This document shows, piece by piece, positions 8,102 to 17,867 of a DNA stretch of 64,000 nucleotides. The translations under genes and the position numbers were made by a program. Each line of letters begins with the position of its first letter. The stretch's first letter is position 1. Origin of the DNA: Candidatus Zixiibacteriota bacterium (GTDB lineage: Bacteria; Zixibacteria; MSB-5A5; GN15; FEB-12); the NCBI GenBank assembly GCA_035380245.1, contig DAOSXA010000003.1:310001-374000 (forward strand). Reading direction: 5' to 3'. The notes beneath the pieces are model-generated. The model saw only the letters and a list, made by a program, of their open reading frames with translations. It ran no database searches and had not been told where the DNA came from.

Positions 8102-10528
8102 TCACTCATCCTTGGCCAGATGGGCGACATCTGTAACCAGGTCGTCCCCCTTGAGCGTAATCAATCTTACGCCCTGGGTGTTCCGCCCGATAACCTTGAT
8201 GTCTTTAACCGCCTGGCGATTGGCGATCCCGTGCCGGGTGATCAGGATCAACTCATCGTTGTCGAGAACTTCCTTCACCGCGACTACCTCGCCGTTACGC
8301 TCGGAGGTCTTCACGTTGATCACACCCTTGCCGCCGCGATTGGTGATGCGGTAATCGTTGATGTTGGTCCGTTTGCCGTAGCCGTTCTCGGTCACGACCA
8401 GCAACGATGAGTCGCGTTTGGCGACTACCATGCCGATGGAATAGTCTCCTTTACCGAGGTTGATGCCTTTGACGCCGTAGGCGGTGCGGCCCATCGGACG
8501 AACGGCCGTTTCCGGAAAACGAATCGCCATGCCTTTGCGGGTAGCGAGGATGACATCATTGGTGCCGTCGGACAGGGCGACCTCGATCAACTCATCATCG
8601 ACCGGCAAATTCATGGCATTGACGCCGGTCACACGGGGGTTGGAGAAAGCATCCAGCGGAGTCTTTTTGATAACGCCGTTACGGGTGGTCATCACCACGT
8701 ATTGATCCGAAACGAACTGCCGGACGCGACAGAAAGCCGAAATCTTCTCGCCTTTTTCAAGCTGACACATATTGACGATCGGTTTGCCCTTGGCCAGTTT
8801 GCCGCCGACCGGGATAGTATGAACTTTCACCCAGTAACAGCGACCGCGGTCGGAGAAGAACAGGATATAGTCATGAGTGGAAGCGATAAAGAGGTGCTCG
8901 GCGAAATCGTCTTCCTTGGTTTCGATACCGATCACTCCCTTGCCGCCTCGGTTCTGACGACGGTAGGAAGAGACGCTCAGTCGCTTGATATAGCCGAGGT
9001 GTGAGATCGTGATGGCCATTTCTTCTTCGGCGATCAGGTCCTCGACGGTCAGCTCGTCGGCCGTGTCCTGAATCTCGGTGCGGCGATCGTCGCCGAAACG
9101 TTTGGCCAGGTCACTGGTTTCATCCTTGATGATCTTCATCCTGAGGGCCTTGGATTCGAGAATCGCCTTGAGCTGCGAGATTCGCTTGATCAGCTCGCGG
9201 TATTCGTCCTCGATTTTTTTGCGTTCGAGGCCGGTCAGACGCTGCAGGCGCATTTCGAGGATGGCCGTGGCCTGAATCTCGCTCAGCTTGAATTTTTTCA
9301 TCAAGCCGGCCCTGGCCGTGGGAGTATCCTTGGATGCTTTAATCAGGGCGATGATCTCGTCGATGTTGTCGAGAGCGATGCGATATCCTTCAAGGATATG
9401 AGCGCGTTCTTCGGCTTTGCGCAGGTCATATTTGGTGCGGCGCACGACCACTTCATGGCGGTGGTCGATGAAGGCCTGAATGAGTTGCTTGAGTGAGAGA
9501 GTTTTCGGTACGCCGTGGTCCAGACCGAGCATGATGACCGAATATGTCACCTGCATGGTGGTGTGTTTGTAGAGCTGGTTGAGAACGATATCGGCCTGCT
9601 GGTCGCGCTTGAGTTCGATGACGATCCGCATGCCGTCGCGATCGGATTCATCCCGCAGATCAGCGATACCTTCAATCGCTTTGTCTCTCACGAGATCGGC
9701 TATTTTTTCGAGCAGATTGGCTTTGTTGACCTGATATGGGATCTCGGTGACGACAATCATTTCTTTGCCGCTTTTAAGGCGTTCGATGGCGGCGCGAGCG
9801 CGAACCAGCAAACGACCTTTGCCGGTAGTGAAAGCCTCACGGATGCCCTCACGGCCGTTGATAATACCGCCGGTCGGGAAGTCGGGACCCGGCACCAGCT
9901 CCATCAGTTCCTCGTTGCTGAGGTCGGGATCATCGATCACCGCTTCAATGGCCTGGGCCACCTCGGTGAGGTTGTGCGGCGGGATCGAGGTCGCCATACC
10001 GACCGCGATACCGGTTGTGCCGTTACAAATCAAGTTCGGGAATTTCCCCGGGAGAACTACCGGCTCCTGGCGGGTGGCATCATAATTGTCAACGAAATTG
10101 ACCGTTTCCTTGTCAAGGTCGGCCAGCATCTCTACTGCCAGCGGAGTCATGCGAGCTTCGGTGTATCGCATGGCCGCGGCGCCGTCGCCGTCGACTGAGC
10201 CGAAGTTCCCCTGACCGTCGACCAGCGGGTAGCGCATGTTGAAATCCTGAGCCATTCGGACCAGTGTCGGGTAGACTACTTGCTCGCCGTGAGGGTGATA
10301 ATTGCCCGAGGTGTCGCCGGCAATTTTGGCGCATTTGCGGTGTGCCTTGCCGGGAATAAGGTTGAGGTCGTTCATCGCCACCAGGATGCGTCGATTGGAC
10401 GGTTTAAGACCATCACGGATATCCGGTAAGGCCCGATTGGTGATGACCGACATCGAATAATCCAGATAAGACGATTTCATTTCGTCTTCGAGGTATATGG
10501 GCTCTATCTTCTCACGCTCAAGCGGCAT
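8102..10528 (-). CDS. gyrA: DNA gyrase subunit A
   Basis: Breakage-reunion subunit of gyrase, which with GyrB introduces negative supercoils. The catalytic tyrosine is Tyr122 in [11 protein letters not shown], the same number as in E. coli. The winged-helix start ([24 protein letters not shown]) and the hinge with [14 protein letters not shown] are intact. The C-terminal domain contains NRGGKG motifs at two places, and QNRGGKG is close to the GyrA box consensus, which favours GyrA over ParC. In the quinolone-resistance region the sequence is GEQVVYP, so position 83 is Gln and position 87 is Pro rather than Ser and Asp. At 808 residues it is a little short. gyrB is not nearby. AAGGA stands 13 nt before the ATG. 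Confidence 0.94.
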   Translation of the reverse strand: MPLEREKIEPIYLEDEMKSSYLDYSMSVITNRALPDIRDGLKPSNRRILVAMNDLNLIPGKAHRKCAKIAGDTSGNYHPHGEQVVYPTLVRMAQDFNMRYPLVDGQGNFGSVDGDGAAAMRYTEARMTPLAVEMLADLDKETVNFVDNYDATRQEPVVLPGKFPNLICNGTTGIAVGMATSIPPHNLTEVAQAIEAVIDDPDLSNEELMELVPGPDFPTGGIINGREGIREAFTTGKGRLLVRARAAIERLKSGKEMIVVTEIPYQVNKANLLEKIADLVRDKAIEGIADLRDESDRDGMRIVIELKRDQQADIVLNQLYKHTTMQVTYSVIMLGLDHGVPKTLSLKQLIQAFIDHRHEVVVRRTKYDLRKAEERAHILEGYRIALDNIDEIIALIKASKDTPTARAGLMKKFKLSEIQATAILEMRLQRLTGLERKKIEDEYRELIKRISQLKAILESKALRMKIIKDETSDLAKRFGDDRRTEIQDTADELTVEDLIAEEEMAITISHLGYIKRLSVSSYRRQNRGGKGVIGIETKEDDFAEHLFIASTHDYILFFSDRGRCYWVKVHTIPVGGKLAKGKPIVNMCQLEKGEKISAFCRVRQFVSDQYVVMTTRNGVIKKTPLDAFSNPRVTGVNAMNLPVDDELIEVALSDGTNDVILATRKGMAIRFPETAVRPMGRTAYGVKGINLGKGDYSIGMVVAKRDSSLLVVTENGYGKRTNINDYRITNRGGKGVINVKTSERNGEVVAVKEVLDNDELILITRHGIANRQAVKDIKVIGRNTQGVRLITLKGDDLVTDVAHLAKDE

Positions 10529-10717
10529 AAACGATGAATCCTTCCATGAAAGCAGTTCACGAACCTTAATCTACAATCAATAAAACTACATGTAAAAGCC
10601 ACCGATAGCAACTAAAAAACGCCTCCAATTTCCACTATATCTTATTGTGTTGCATGTGGTTGTGGCGTTGTTCGGGGGATTTTTTAGGTGACGCCGTACA
10701 TCGTCGTAGATATCGTG

Positions 10718-10723
10718 TATAAT
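10718..10723 (+). promoter_or_regulatory. Candidate -10 box for the 10743 gene
   Basis: A perfect TATAAT lies 19 nt before the ATG at 10743. The -35 position (CGTACA, 10695-10700) is weak. A short leader with the GGGAAAGG ribosome site would result. Confidence 0.4.
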
Positions 10724-10742
10724 GATTTGGGAAAGGTCTTCA

Positions 10743-11240
10743 ATGCATAAGAGAAACATCTTCATCGCTATCTTTTGGTCAGTCATTATTGCCGTTTTTG
10801 CTCAGGCGGCCGACAATCTGGACTTACATAATCTCATCGGTGTCTGGCAGGGGAGTGGCGGATTCTTAATGCCGGTAACGGGAATCAGGTTGGATATCGA
10901 AGGGACTGCGGAATTCGTAGATGTGCCGGACAGCGGGTTTATCAAAACGTCTCTGCATGGTTCGAAATTCCTGTTCAATTATTCCGACAGCGGTCATTTA
11001 TGGATCGATGATGCGACCGATTCTCTCACCTGGGAAATCTGGGACGGGTTCGGCCATTACGTTACCTATTACGGGGTCGTTGAGGGGAGTCAGATTAAAG
11101 GCTCTCGCCGGAAGGATCAGAATATGTATTTAATCGAGGCCCAAATGATAGGTCCGGATAGTCTTTGTTTTCGTCTCCGAGCCGGAGCTTCCGATAATCC
11201 GGAGGACAAAGCCTGGTTCAATTTGGGGAAGATGCGCTGA
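10743..11240 (+). CDS. Small secreted protein of unknown function
   Basis: 165 residues from the ATG at 10743, chosen over the upstream in-frame ATG at 10722 because GGGAAAGG is correctly spaced and the signal peptide (MHKRNIFIAIFWSVIIAVFAQA) then starts at residue 1. The mature part begins with LHNLIGVWQGSGGF and contains many short beta-strands and aromatic residues, reminiscent of small lipocalin-like or DUF-type beta-barrels whose N-terminus reads L-x-G-x-W-x-G. That likeness is only to the fold type. No catalytic motif is seen. Its last 23 bases overlap the end of the convergent carboxypeptidase gene. Confidence 0.6.
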   Translation: MHKRNIFIAIFWSVIIAVFAQAADNLDLHNLIGVWQGSGGFLMPVTGIRLDIEGTAEFVDVPDSGFIKTSLHGSKFLFNYSDSGHLWIDDATDSLTWEIWDGFGHYVTYYGVVEGSQIKGSRRKDQNMYLIEAQMIGPDSLCFRLRAGASDNPEDKAWFNLGKMR

Positions 11241-11862
11241 CCGAGGACGCTCCCGCGTGTTCTGTCGCCTCTTCCGGATTATAACACCAATGCCAGGGTT
11301 CCCAGGGGAGTTGAGCGAGGGAGTCGTCGGGATACGTCTCGACAAATCCGAAACGTGCTCCGTTTTCTTTCAGCCAGCGATAAGCCGTCGATCCGGCAAA
11401 AGTGCCTTTGGTGACGGTCAGATCAAGCGCCGCGCCGGTTTCATGTTCTGAAAAACCGGGAGGGGCCACATAGCGGCAAGCCTCGGCAAACGACATGCCT
11501 TTATCCATGCGTTTACGCAGAAGCGTTTTCTGGTATGAAGAGGAGCGATAGCCCGATTTGACCGTGAAGATCACGCTGTCCTTTCTCGCCGCATCGGCCA
11601 TGGCCTCGAACGCCCGACGTGTCTCAGGTGTTACGAAAATCCGGTATCCCTGGAAGCAGAACTTTTCCGGAAGTTTAACCAGCCGTGAAGTATCGGCCAA
11701 ACGAGTTGAATCGATGCAGATATCTCTCCATTGCTCCGGAACGGCATAGCTGGTGGAATTGAGGATTATTGTTTCAGGACATTGAGCGGTCACCGTCGAA
11801 GCAATTATAAGGGTTACGATAGCAAGTACCAGATACGTAAACGGCAGAGTAAGTCTATTCAT
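11218..11862 (-). CDS. D-alanyl-D-alanine carboxypeptidase, VanY/M15 family
   Basis: Periplasmic zinc peptidase trimming the terminal D-Ala of peptidoglycan stem peptides. The M15 signature is complete: SGYRSSSYQ (about residue 113), SEHETGAALDL with the first two zinc ligands (His and Asp), and EPWHWCY with the third. The start is placed at 11862 (MNRLTLPFTYLVLAIV), which gives a signal peptide and has AAGGAT upstream. The longer open frame reaching 12021 would only add sequence inside the upstream gene. The start overlaps the stop of the radical-SAM gene by eight bases, so the two are translationally coupled. Confidence 0.85.
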   Translation of the reverse strand: MNRLTLPFTYLVLAIVTLIIASTVTAQCPETIILNSTSYAVPEQWRDICIDSTRLADTSRLVKLPEKFCFQGYRIFVTPETRRAFEAMADAARKDSVIFTVKSGYRSSSYQKTLLRKRMDKGMSFAEACRYVAPPGFSEHETGAALDLTVTKGTFAGSTAYRWLKENGARFGFVETYPDDSLAQLPWEPWHWCYNPEEATEHAGASSVSASSPN

Positions 11863-12814
11863 TGAAAGGATCCTTACGATCGAAATCGGGTCGATAGTTC
11901 TCCGAACTGGATAACTCCTGAATCCAGCCGCGATAAAATCCAAGACGTTCGAATTCATCCAATACCGCCTCGTACTCATATTCGTACAAGGGACGACCAA
12001 GATCCGGATGACATTGTACATTTTCAGTCGGATGGTATTGCGACATCAATGAGATATGGACGTCGGGAGAAAGTTGTTCGGCGATGAATCTGAGGACACC
12101 GAGGCTGTTTTCCACCTGACCGGGCAGGACCAGGTGTCGAATGACCAGCCCCCGGGTGATTTTCCCCTCATCGTCGAGTTCGATATCCGCTCCGACCTGG
12201 TTGTACATCTGCACGATCGCGGCGCCGGCATGCCTGAGATAGTCGGGAGCGTTTGAGTATTCCCGGGACAGGTGGTCGTCACTGTATTTGAAGTCAGGCA
12301 GCCAGACCGGAATGATCGGTTCCAGGAGTGCTACGACTTCGGGTCGGTCGTAGCCGTTGGAGTTAAATACACAGGTCTCGTAGATATTACGTCGTTGCAG
12401 TTCGATGATGATATCGAGCATCTGCGGAATGCAGTGTGAGGGAGAGACAAAACCGACGCCGCGTGCGCCCTCGTTCAGGACCGCTTCAATACGGTTAACT
12501 ACCCGGTTCAGGGAGTCATCAAACGAGTTAAGAGGCCGATGATTGTCGCTTATCTGGTAATTTTGACAGAATCGACATTGCAGATTACAGTGCCCGAAAA
12601 AAATGTTGCAGATACCGGTCTCACCGGAGATAACCGGTTCTTCGCCCAGATGACGGCAGACCGAGGCTACCCGCAAACGATTATCGCAACCACAAACCCC
12701 GGGTTTTATCCCGCTGCGGTCGGCATGGCATTCATGCGGACAACCGACACATTCGGTCTGGTCCATTAGCGGGTGTGTCCGGCGTAGTCGTATAAGGTCT
12801 TCGTTTTTCATCAT
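11855..12814 (-). CDS. PflX-like radical SAM protein
   Basis: Member of the PflX / COG1313 family, annotated as putative pyruvate formate-lyase-activating-like Fe-S proteins of uncertain target. The radical SAM cluster motif CNLQCRFC is at about residues 79-86. A cysteine-rich N-terminal motif (CVGCPHEC then GVCGC) precedes it, as usual in this family. The barrel strands GVGFVSPSHCIPQML and WLPDFKY are recognisable. The start is taken at one of two adjacent ATGs (12814 or 12811), because the extra 24 codons of the open frame reach into a terminator hairpin. A TTGGCG-17-TATATT promoter lies eight bases upstream, with no ribosome site. It is coupled to the VanY-type peptidase. No glycyl radical enzyme is adjacent, so the target is unknown. 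Confidence 0.85.
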   Translation of the reverse strand: MMKNEDLIRLRRTHPLMDQTECVGCPHECHADRSGIKPGVCGCDNRLRVASVCRHLGEEPVISGETGICNIFFGHCNLQCRFCQNYQISDNHRPLNSFDDSLNRVVNRIEAVLNEGARGVGFVSPSHCIPQMLDIIIELQRRNIYETCVFNSNGYDRPEVVALLEPIIPVWLPDFKYSDDHLSREYSNAPDYLRHAGAAIVQMYNQVGADIELDDEGKITRGLVIRHLVLPGQVENSLGVLRFIAEQLSPDVHISLMSQYHPTENVQCHPDLGRPLYEYEYEAVLDEFERLGFYRGWIQELSSSENYRPDFDRKDPFNE

Positions 12815-12822
12815 CGTCGGAC

Positions 12823-12851
12823 AATATAAGGTTTGGGAGATTATACGCCAA
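12823..12851 (-). promoter_or_regulatory. Candidate promoter of the radical SAM gene, short or no leader
   Basis: Reading the minus strand, TTGGCG (12851-12846), 17 nt, then TATATT (12828-12823). The -10 ends eight bases before the ATG at 12814, so the transcript would have almost no leader. Confidence 0.45.
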
Positions 12852-12863
12852 ATGGGGATTGAA

Positions 12864-12898
12864 TAAAAAAAAGGAGCGAGGACCAAAGTCCTCGCTCC
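12864..12898 (-). terminator. Rho-independent terminator of the 1646-residue gene
   Basis: A perfect 11-bp stem GGAGCGAGGAC / GTCCTCGCTCC with a four-base loop. On the minus strand it is followed by eight T, which fits termination of the gene ending at 12927. Confidence 0.9.
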
Positions 12899-12926
12899 AA
12901 TCTATCCGAGTAGATTAACTCTCGAA

Positions 12927-15900
12927 TTAGAACGCCCAGTCGGAGATCGGGCAGTCGCCGTTGCCGAAGTACCAATTCAGCATATAGGCAACGTCCGCAC
13001 CATCCACACCGGTGACGCCATCGACATCACCGAGATGCATGAACGGAATCGGGCCCGGGCCACCGAACATGACGTAGTTGTTGAGGTAAACGATGTCAGC
13101 AAGGTTAATCAAGCCGTCATTGTTCACATCACCACGACCAAAGCCAACCCACTTGTTGCAGAGGTAGCCAAGGTCAGTGTAGTTCTCAGGAAGACTTGCA
13201 TCAGCCAGACCGTGCAAGGCAAAGTTCACGATAGCGAACGAGATCGTCTCGTTAGCCGTGAAGTCGTGCTCAAGCAGCGTGAAGTGGCATTCCGCATCGG
13301 TAGTACCATCCTGCTGAGTCGCGCCCGCAGGCATGCTCATGAAGGTGTATGCGGAATCAAGATAGATATCTTCCCACCAGGCACCGTTGCCGTGCAAACC
13401 GCGAGCGTTCTTGGCCTTGCCAAGAACAGCGGTCGGGGTCGAAGCGCAGCCAAACGGCAGCTTAATCTGACCCCAGGCGACATCGGCACTACCTTCGTCA
13501 TAGTCGTATACAACAGAGGCATCCTGGTTAATGCCAACAACGTCGGTGCCCAGGTCGTAGTCGAAGGTAGCTCCGAACTTCCAGTTAGGCACGGCGTTGC
13601 CGTTACGCTCGGTGATCTCGAAGATCTCAACGGTGAGGTCTTTGAGAGGCTCGAAGTCGTAAGCACCCGTTGTACGAGTATTGACGTAGAGACCCATCGT
13701 ATAGGAGTTATCAAACGGGGCCTCGAACCAGGTCCAATCCCAACCGCCGCCGTCGTCGAAGTTCTGGACGGAGTCAAGGTAGCTCTTGTGGACCATATCA
13801 CCAGTGATGTCGGTATAGGTGATACCGTCGGTAGAGTAGCTGCCGAGAGCAACGTCGATCTCGAGAGCGGCATGGCAATCGTTATCGAAGTAGTTCGGAT
13901 CCGGCTGCATGGAAACATAGGAGGATTCTTCGCCCTCGCCGTGCCAGGCCTGCGTATTGATAGCAATCTCGTAGGTGCTGGTCGCGTAGAGGTACGAGCC
14001 CTGGAACATCGATTCGGCGTCGCCGTCGATATCGAATCCCCAAGGTTCCGCCCAGTCGTCACCGGTAGCAATACGACCGGTGTTGTATACGGTCTGGGTA
14101 TTAGCTCCACCCAAACCAAAGCTCAACTGAGTCGTGTCGATCAAACAGCCACCGACGATGGTAGCCTGGATGCACGGCAGCTCAAGGTAGCCGAACGAAG
14201 CATTCAGGTAGAAGTCGGGATCATCCGAATCGATGTACATGCAGAAGTACTGCGGGCCACGAAGGATGAGGGACTGGTTGATGTCGACAGTAATGCTCAG
14301 AGAGTCGCCGGGAGCAACCACGGCCGGCAGAGTCGGGGCCAGAATACCTTCCGTGTTGGTGGCAGTCTGGACGAAAGCCGGACGGGCACGAGTGCCGGCG
14401 TTCAGGACGCGCTCACCACGGTCGTAACGGACTGAAGCAAGCTCGTTGACTTCTTCGCGCATAATCGGAGCTTTGGCGAAGTCGTTGGTCAAACGATCGG
14501 CAATCGTTGTAGCGTTATCGAGTACATCGGGACGCACCGAAGTGAATTCCGGGGTGTACGGGTTATCGCAGAATTCATCGGTCGTAATGGCGCTGATGTT
14601 CAGGTCAGTACAACCGGTGTTGGTGATGATGTTGTCGAAGGTAACCGGGACGGAAGTCGCAGAACCGAACTCGACCGGAGCGGCCGGGTTGTAGGTCTGG
14701 ATTTCCAGACGCGGACGATCAACACCCTTCTCCATGAAGCTCAAACCACCGTAGTAGTGCGAGAAAGCCATCTCGCCGTTCGGGCCGATACAGCCGCCGT
14801 TCCACATTGAGTTGAACGGGAGACCGTAATCGATACGACGACGATAAATCTCGTCACCATCGTCGGTGCTCAAGCAGACGAACAAACCGGTGTGGCCACC
14901 GCAGAACAGGAGGTCAGGAGCACCATCCGGCTCGCAGGAGAGCACCGGGTTCGAATAGTAACCACCGGCATCGGGATCCTTGTAAGCCCAAATAATGGAG
15001 CCAGTATTCTTGGCATGGGCTGCAATGGCGCCGCCAACCGGCGGAGTGACCCAACGCGAGTAGTTAGGAATGTACAGAGTATTCTCGTCAATGATCGGCG
15101 AGGTACGGATCGTACGAGCTGAAGCAACAGCATACTTGATGCTGCCGTCGGCAACGTTGATGGCGTACAGCACACCGTCTGACGGGTGGTCACCGCTGTA
15201 AATACGAGCGTTGGCATACAGGATGCCGTTCTCGTAAGAGCCGGAACCGTTGAAACCTTCACCGGAGATGGCTTCGGTCGGGAAGACCGTGTTACCCTGC
15301 ATGCCGCCCGCGGAGGACAACTGCCAGACGATATCGCCTGTGGCGCAGCTAATAGCAAACAGGTCACCATCGGTGTTGGAAGCAGTGTAGGTACCGAAGT
15401 ACAGGTTGTTACCATCGGTCACGCCCCACTGACCAACGTCGCCACTCAGTTCGACCGGGTTAGTGGTCCAACCAGTGTAGAGATCGCCGGTCTCGGCGTC
15501 GGCTGCTACGATGCTACCGGCGTCGGTCGGCCAGTACAGGACGCCGTCGACGTAGATCATCGCAGAGTAAATCAAGTTACCGAACAGGCCGGTCGGGCCC
15601 ACGGTACCGATGTCACGGCTCCAGATAAGAGAACCGTCATCGAAATTGTAAGCGGCCACCGACTGCTGCGTACCACCGCCGATGAACACGACGTTGGTCG
15701 GAGTGCTCGCGATATCCATCGCGACGACAGTCGGGGTTGTGCGCATATTGTCACCGAGCGGGAAGCCGGAGATGGTATACGCAAGAGTGCCGTCGAAGTA
15801 GTACACCCGATATTCGTTGTTGAACGACTGGATAAGTTTGCCGTCAAACATAACCGGGTGGGTGAACAACGACTGCTGTGACGGATGCTGGTAGTCCCAG

Positions 15901-17867
15901 GTCAAAGTCAGGTCGCACCAGGCATCGCTCAACGGAACCAGCGAAGCGCCACTGCGGGCGGCATCGTGGTTAAAGGTCGACCAGCCCGGATCAATTGAAC
16001 CGGCCGGATCGCCGCACCAACGCTCTTCGAACGGGATGCAGCAATGATCGGCGCCGGCCACGAAGGCGATATCATCGCCGCCAAGGCCTGACCAATCGTC
16101 ATACATATAACCCCAACTACCCCAGTATTCGGCTGCACTGTAAGAGAAGCCGCCGCCACCGTTATCGGTGAGGGTGAAGATATCGAGGGTAGTCGTAGCC
16201 TGAGACTCGATCGCGATCCAGTAGTATTCGGTCACGTTAACATCGAGCGGCAGGAAGTCAACTACCTGCCAGGCCGGGTAAGTAACATACTCAGCCGGAG
16301 TAACGGTGATCGAAGCCAGCTCGGTGCCCGGAGCGCCGGCCACGTCGCTGTAGACAGCGATCTTGGAGTCGTAGAGGTAACTGTCAACGCCGGCATCGCT
16401 GGCGTTATACAGCATCCAGTAAACTTCGCCAACCTTACATTCTTCGCCGATAGCTTTGATACGCTGGGCGTTCATGTAGTCGCCATAGGCATCCGGCAGA
16501 CTCCAGTAGTATGACAGGCCGGTGAAGTATGAATACGAACCGCAGTTGGAATATGGATCGATACAGAGGTTCGCCGTCATTTTCATGTCGACGTCTATAC
16601 CCCACAGATCACCCATAGTGTACCAGTCACCACCGTAGTAGCAGACGCTTCTGCCGTTCGGGGTGGTCTCATCATCCGAAAGCAGGACTTCGTAGTCGCC
16701 GGCAGAAAAATCACCGGTCGAATTGAAGGTGACGTAGAAATCCTCGGTCATAACCAGGTTGAATGAGGAGAAATCAAAGGTAGTATAGGTCGGATAGAAT
16801 GGATACGATCCGGCGGTTATAGTTACCTGAGCAATCGCGGTGCCCGGCATGCCAGTACCACCATCCACGTCCCAGACGGTGGCAATGATATCGTCGTTTC
16901 CGACTATACCAGCGTTTTGCCAGGAAGCACCTTCGAAGTCATAAATGGCCATGTCGACCGATTGCAGGGTTTCCGGACCGGAAACGCTGAACCGCTCGCC
17001 GTAGTCATAAATGTCATAAATGTCGTGAGGAGCCCTCCAAACGTAGGCAACACCCTCATCATAGCTCTGAGAATAGCAATCGGAGAAAGGCAGCTCATAG
17101 CAGCAACGCTCGGACTCGATAAAGAAGGCATAATCGCCTCCCCAATCGTTGAGCATGGAACCCCAGGAACCACTATAGTTCTCGATATTGCGTTCTTCAC
17201 CGGCATATGAGCCAGTGGCCTTATCGGAAACTATAGCAGCGGTGTTGGTACCATCCTGGTTAGAAACCGTCCAACCAATGTGATACTCTTCCAGCTCATT
17301 GAAGACCCAATCGTTGCCGTTAGCGGTAAAGTCTGCAGACACCCAACCAAATCCACCCGGCAGGTCGGCATAAGCAACATCGCCCGAGTCGAGCTTGTTA
17401 CCCGGGAATCCAAAGCCATCGTCGTCCCAGAGGTAGATTCTCAAGTCTGGCGTACCAGCAGTATAGCCGCCATACATGAGTAACCAACCCACCTTCAGGG
17501 AACAGATCACGCCCTCATCAACCGTAAAGCGGGTGTTGAAGAGGTCGTCGCCATAAGAGTCCGGAATAGTCCAGACGTAGACAGAAGTCGCGGTGTCGTC
17601 GTAGTAAGCGTCATACTCACAATAGTAGTTTGACGGAGGAGTGGGTGCTACGCCGGACAACTGAACTTCTATCAAGGCGCTGGCGGGCTTCTTAAAGGTG
17701 GGTTGAGCCTGACCAGCAGTTTGTTCCTGGCCGAGCAACAGGGCGTTCGGGTTTGCCGTCACGACCTGGTTGAGCCCATCTTTTTTCCCAATGTCTGAAA
17801 TTGCCGTACCGCTTAGGGCCAAAACCAAACCCATAACGAATACTGCGAATATCAGTCTTTTTAACAT
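12927..17867 (-). CDS. Giant secreted protein: three beta-sandwich repeats, PQQ-like propeller, dockerin-like end
   Basis: 1646 residues with an N-terminal signal peptide (residues 1-24) and an excellent AAGGAGG ribosome site. Residues about 75-610 contain three tandem modules of about 175 residues. Each starts with a Cys-containing segment and a Y/V-W-x-x-P-D-x-Y-G-type motif (YVWTIPDSYGDDL, YVWRAPHDIYDIYDYG, YYWSLPDAYGDYM) and contains an IYLWDDD or KIAVYSDV-like strand. Residues about 625-1045 look like a PQQ/WD-type beta-propeller with repeated GSLIWSRDIG, GDIVWQLSS and GSIIWAYKDP blades. The next 500 residues are beta-rich. The end has two Ca-loop-like dockerin repeats (GDVNNDGLINLADIVYL and GDVDGVTGVDGADVAYM). 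It is probably a surface or extracellular structural or binding protein. No catalytic motif was found, and its ligand is unknown. Confidence 0.8.
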   Translation of the reverse strand: MLKRLIFAVFVMGLVLALSGTAISDIGKKDGLNQVVTANPNALLLGQEQTAGQAQPTFKKPASALIEVQLSGVAPTPPSNYYCEYDAYYDDTATSVYVWTIPDSYGDDLFNTRFTVDEGVICSLKVGWLLMYGGYTAGTPDLRIYLWDDDGFGFPGNKLDSGDVAYADLPGGFGWVSADFTANGNDWVFNELEEYHIGWTVSNQDGTNTAAIVSDKATGSYAGEERNIENYSGSWGSMLNDWGGDYAFFIESERCCYELPFSDCYSQSYDEGVAYVWRAPHDIYDIYDYGERFSVSGPETLQSVDMAIYDFEGASWQNAGIVGNDDIIATVWDVDGGTGMPGTAIAQVTITAGSYPFYPTYTTFDFSSFNLVMTEDFYVTFNSTGDFSAGDYEVLLSDDETTPNGRSVCYYGGDWYTMGDLWGIDVDMKMTANLCIDPYSNCGSYSYFTGLSYYWSLPDAYGDYMNAQRIKAIGEECKVGEVYWMLYNASDAGVDSYLYDSKIAVYSDVAGAPGTELASITVTPAEYVTYPAWQVVDFLPLDVNVTEYYWIAIESQATTTLDIFTLTDNGGGGFSYSAAEYWGSWGYMYDDWSGLGGDDIAFVAGADHCCIPFEERWCGDPAGSIDPGWSTFNHDAARSGASLVPLSDAWCDLTLTWDYQHPSQQSLFTHPVMFDGKLIQSFNNEYRVYYFDGTLAYTISGFPLGDNMRTTPTVVAMDIASTPTNVVFIGGGTQQSVAAYNFDDGSLIWSRDIGTVGPTGLFGNLIYSAMIYVDGVLYWPTDAGSIVAADAETGDLYTGWTTNPVELSGDVGQWGVTDGNNLYFGTYTASNTDGDLFAISCATGDIVWQLSSAGGMQGNTVFPTEAISGEGFNGSGSYENGILYANARIYSGDHPSDGVLYAINVADGSIKYAVASARTIRTSPIIDENTLYIPNYSRWVTPPVGGAIAAHAKNTGSIIWAYKDPDAGGYYSNPVLSCEPDGAPDLLFCGGHTGLFVCLSTDDGDEIYRRRIDYGLPFNSMWNGGCIGPNGEMAFSHYYGGLSFMEKGVDRPRLEIQTYNPAAPVEFGSATSVPVTFDNIITNTGCTDLNISAITTDEFCDNPYTPEFTSVRPDVLDNATTIADRLTNDFAKAPIMREEVNELASVRYDRGERVLNAGTRARPAFVQTATNTEGILAPTLPAVVAPGDSLSITVDINQSLILRGPQYFCMYIDSDDPDFYLNASFGYLELPCIQATIVGGCLIDTTQLSFGLGGANTQTVYNTGRIATGDDWAEPWGFDIDGDAESMFQGSYLYATSTYEIAINTQAWHGEGEESSYVSMQPDPNYFDNDCHAALEIDVALGSYSTDGITYTDITGDMVHKSYLDSVQNFDDGGGWDWTWFEAPFDNSYTMGLYVNTRTTGAYDFEPLKDLTVEIFEITERNGNAVPNWKFGATFDYDLGTDVVGINQDASVVYDYDEGSADVAWGQIKLPFGCASTPTAVLGKAKNARGLHGNGAWWEDIYLDSAYTFMSMPAGATQQDGTTDAECHFTLLEHDFTANETISFAIVNFALHGLADASLPENYTDLGYLCNKWVGFGRGDVNNDGLINLADIVYLNNYVMFGGPGPIPFMHLGDVDGVTGVDGADVAYMLNWYFGNGDCPISDWAF

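Noticed and set aside
8102..10528. ParC instead of GyrA
   Set aside because: NRGGKG motifs resembling the GyrA box are present in the C-terminal domain, and the catalytic tyrosine has GyrA numbering.
13035..14435. A 466-codon plus-strand open frame
   Set aside because: It is the antisense shadow of the giant secreted gene. It has no ribosome site and valine-rich, arginine-rich composition typical of an antisense frame.
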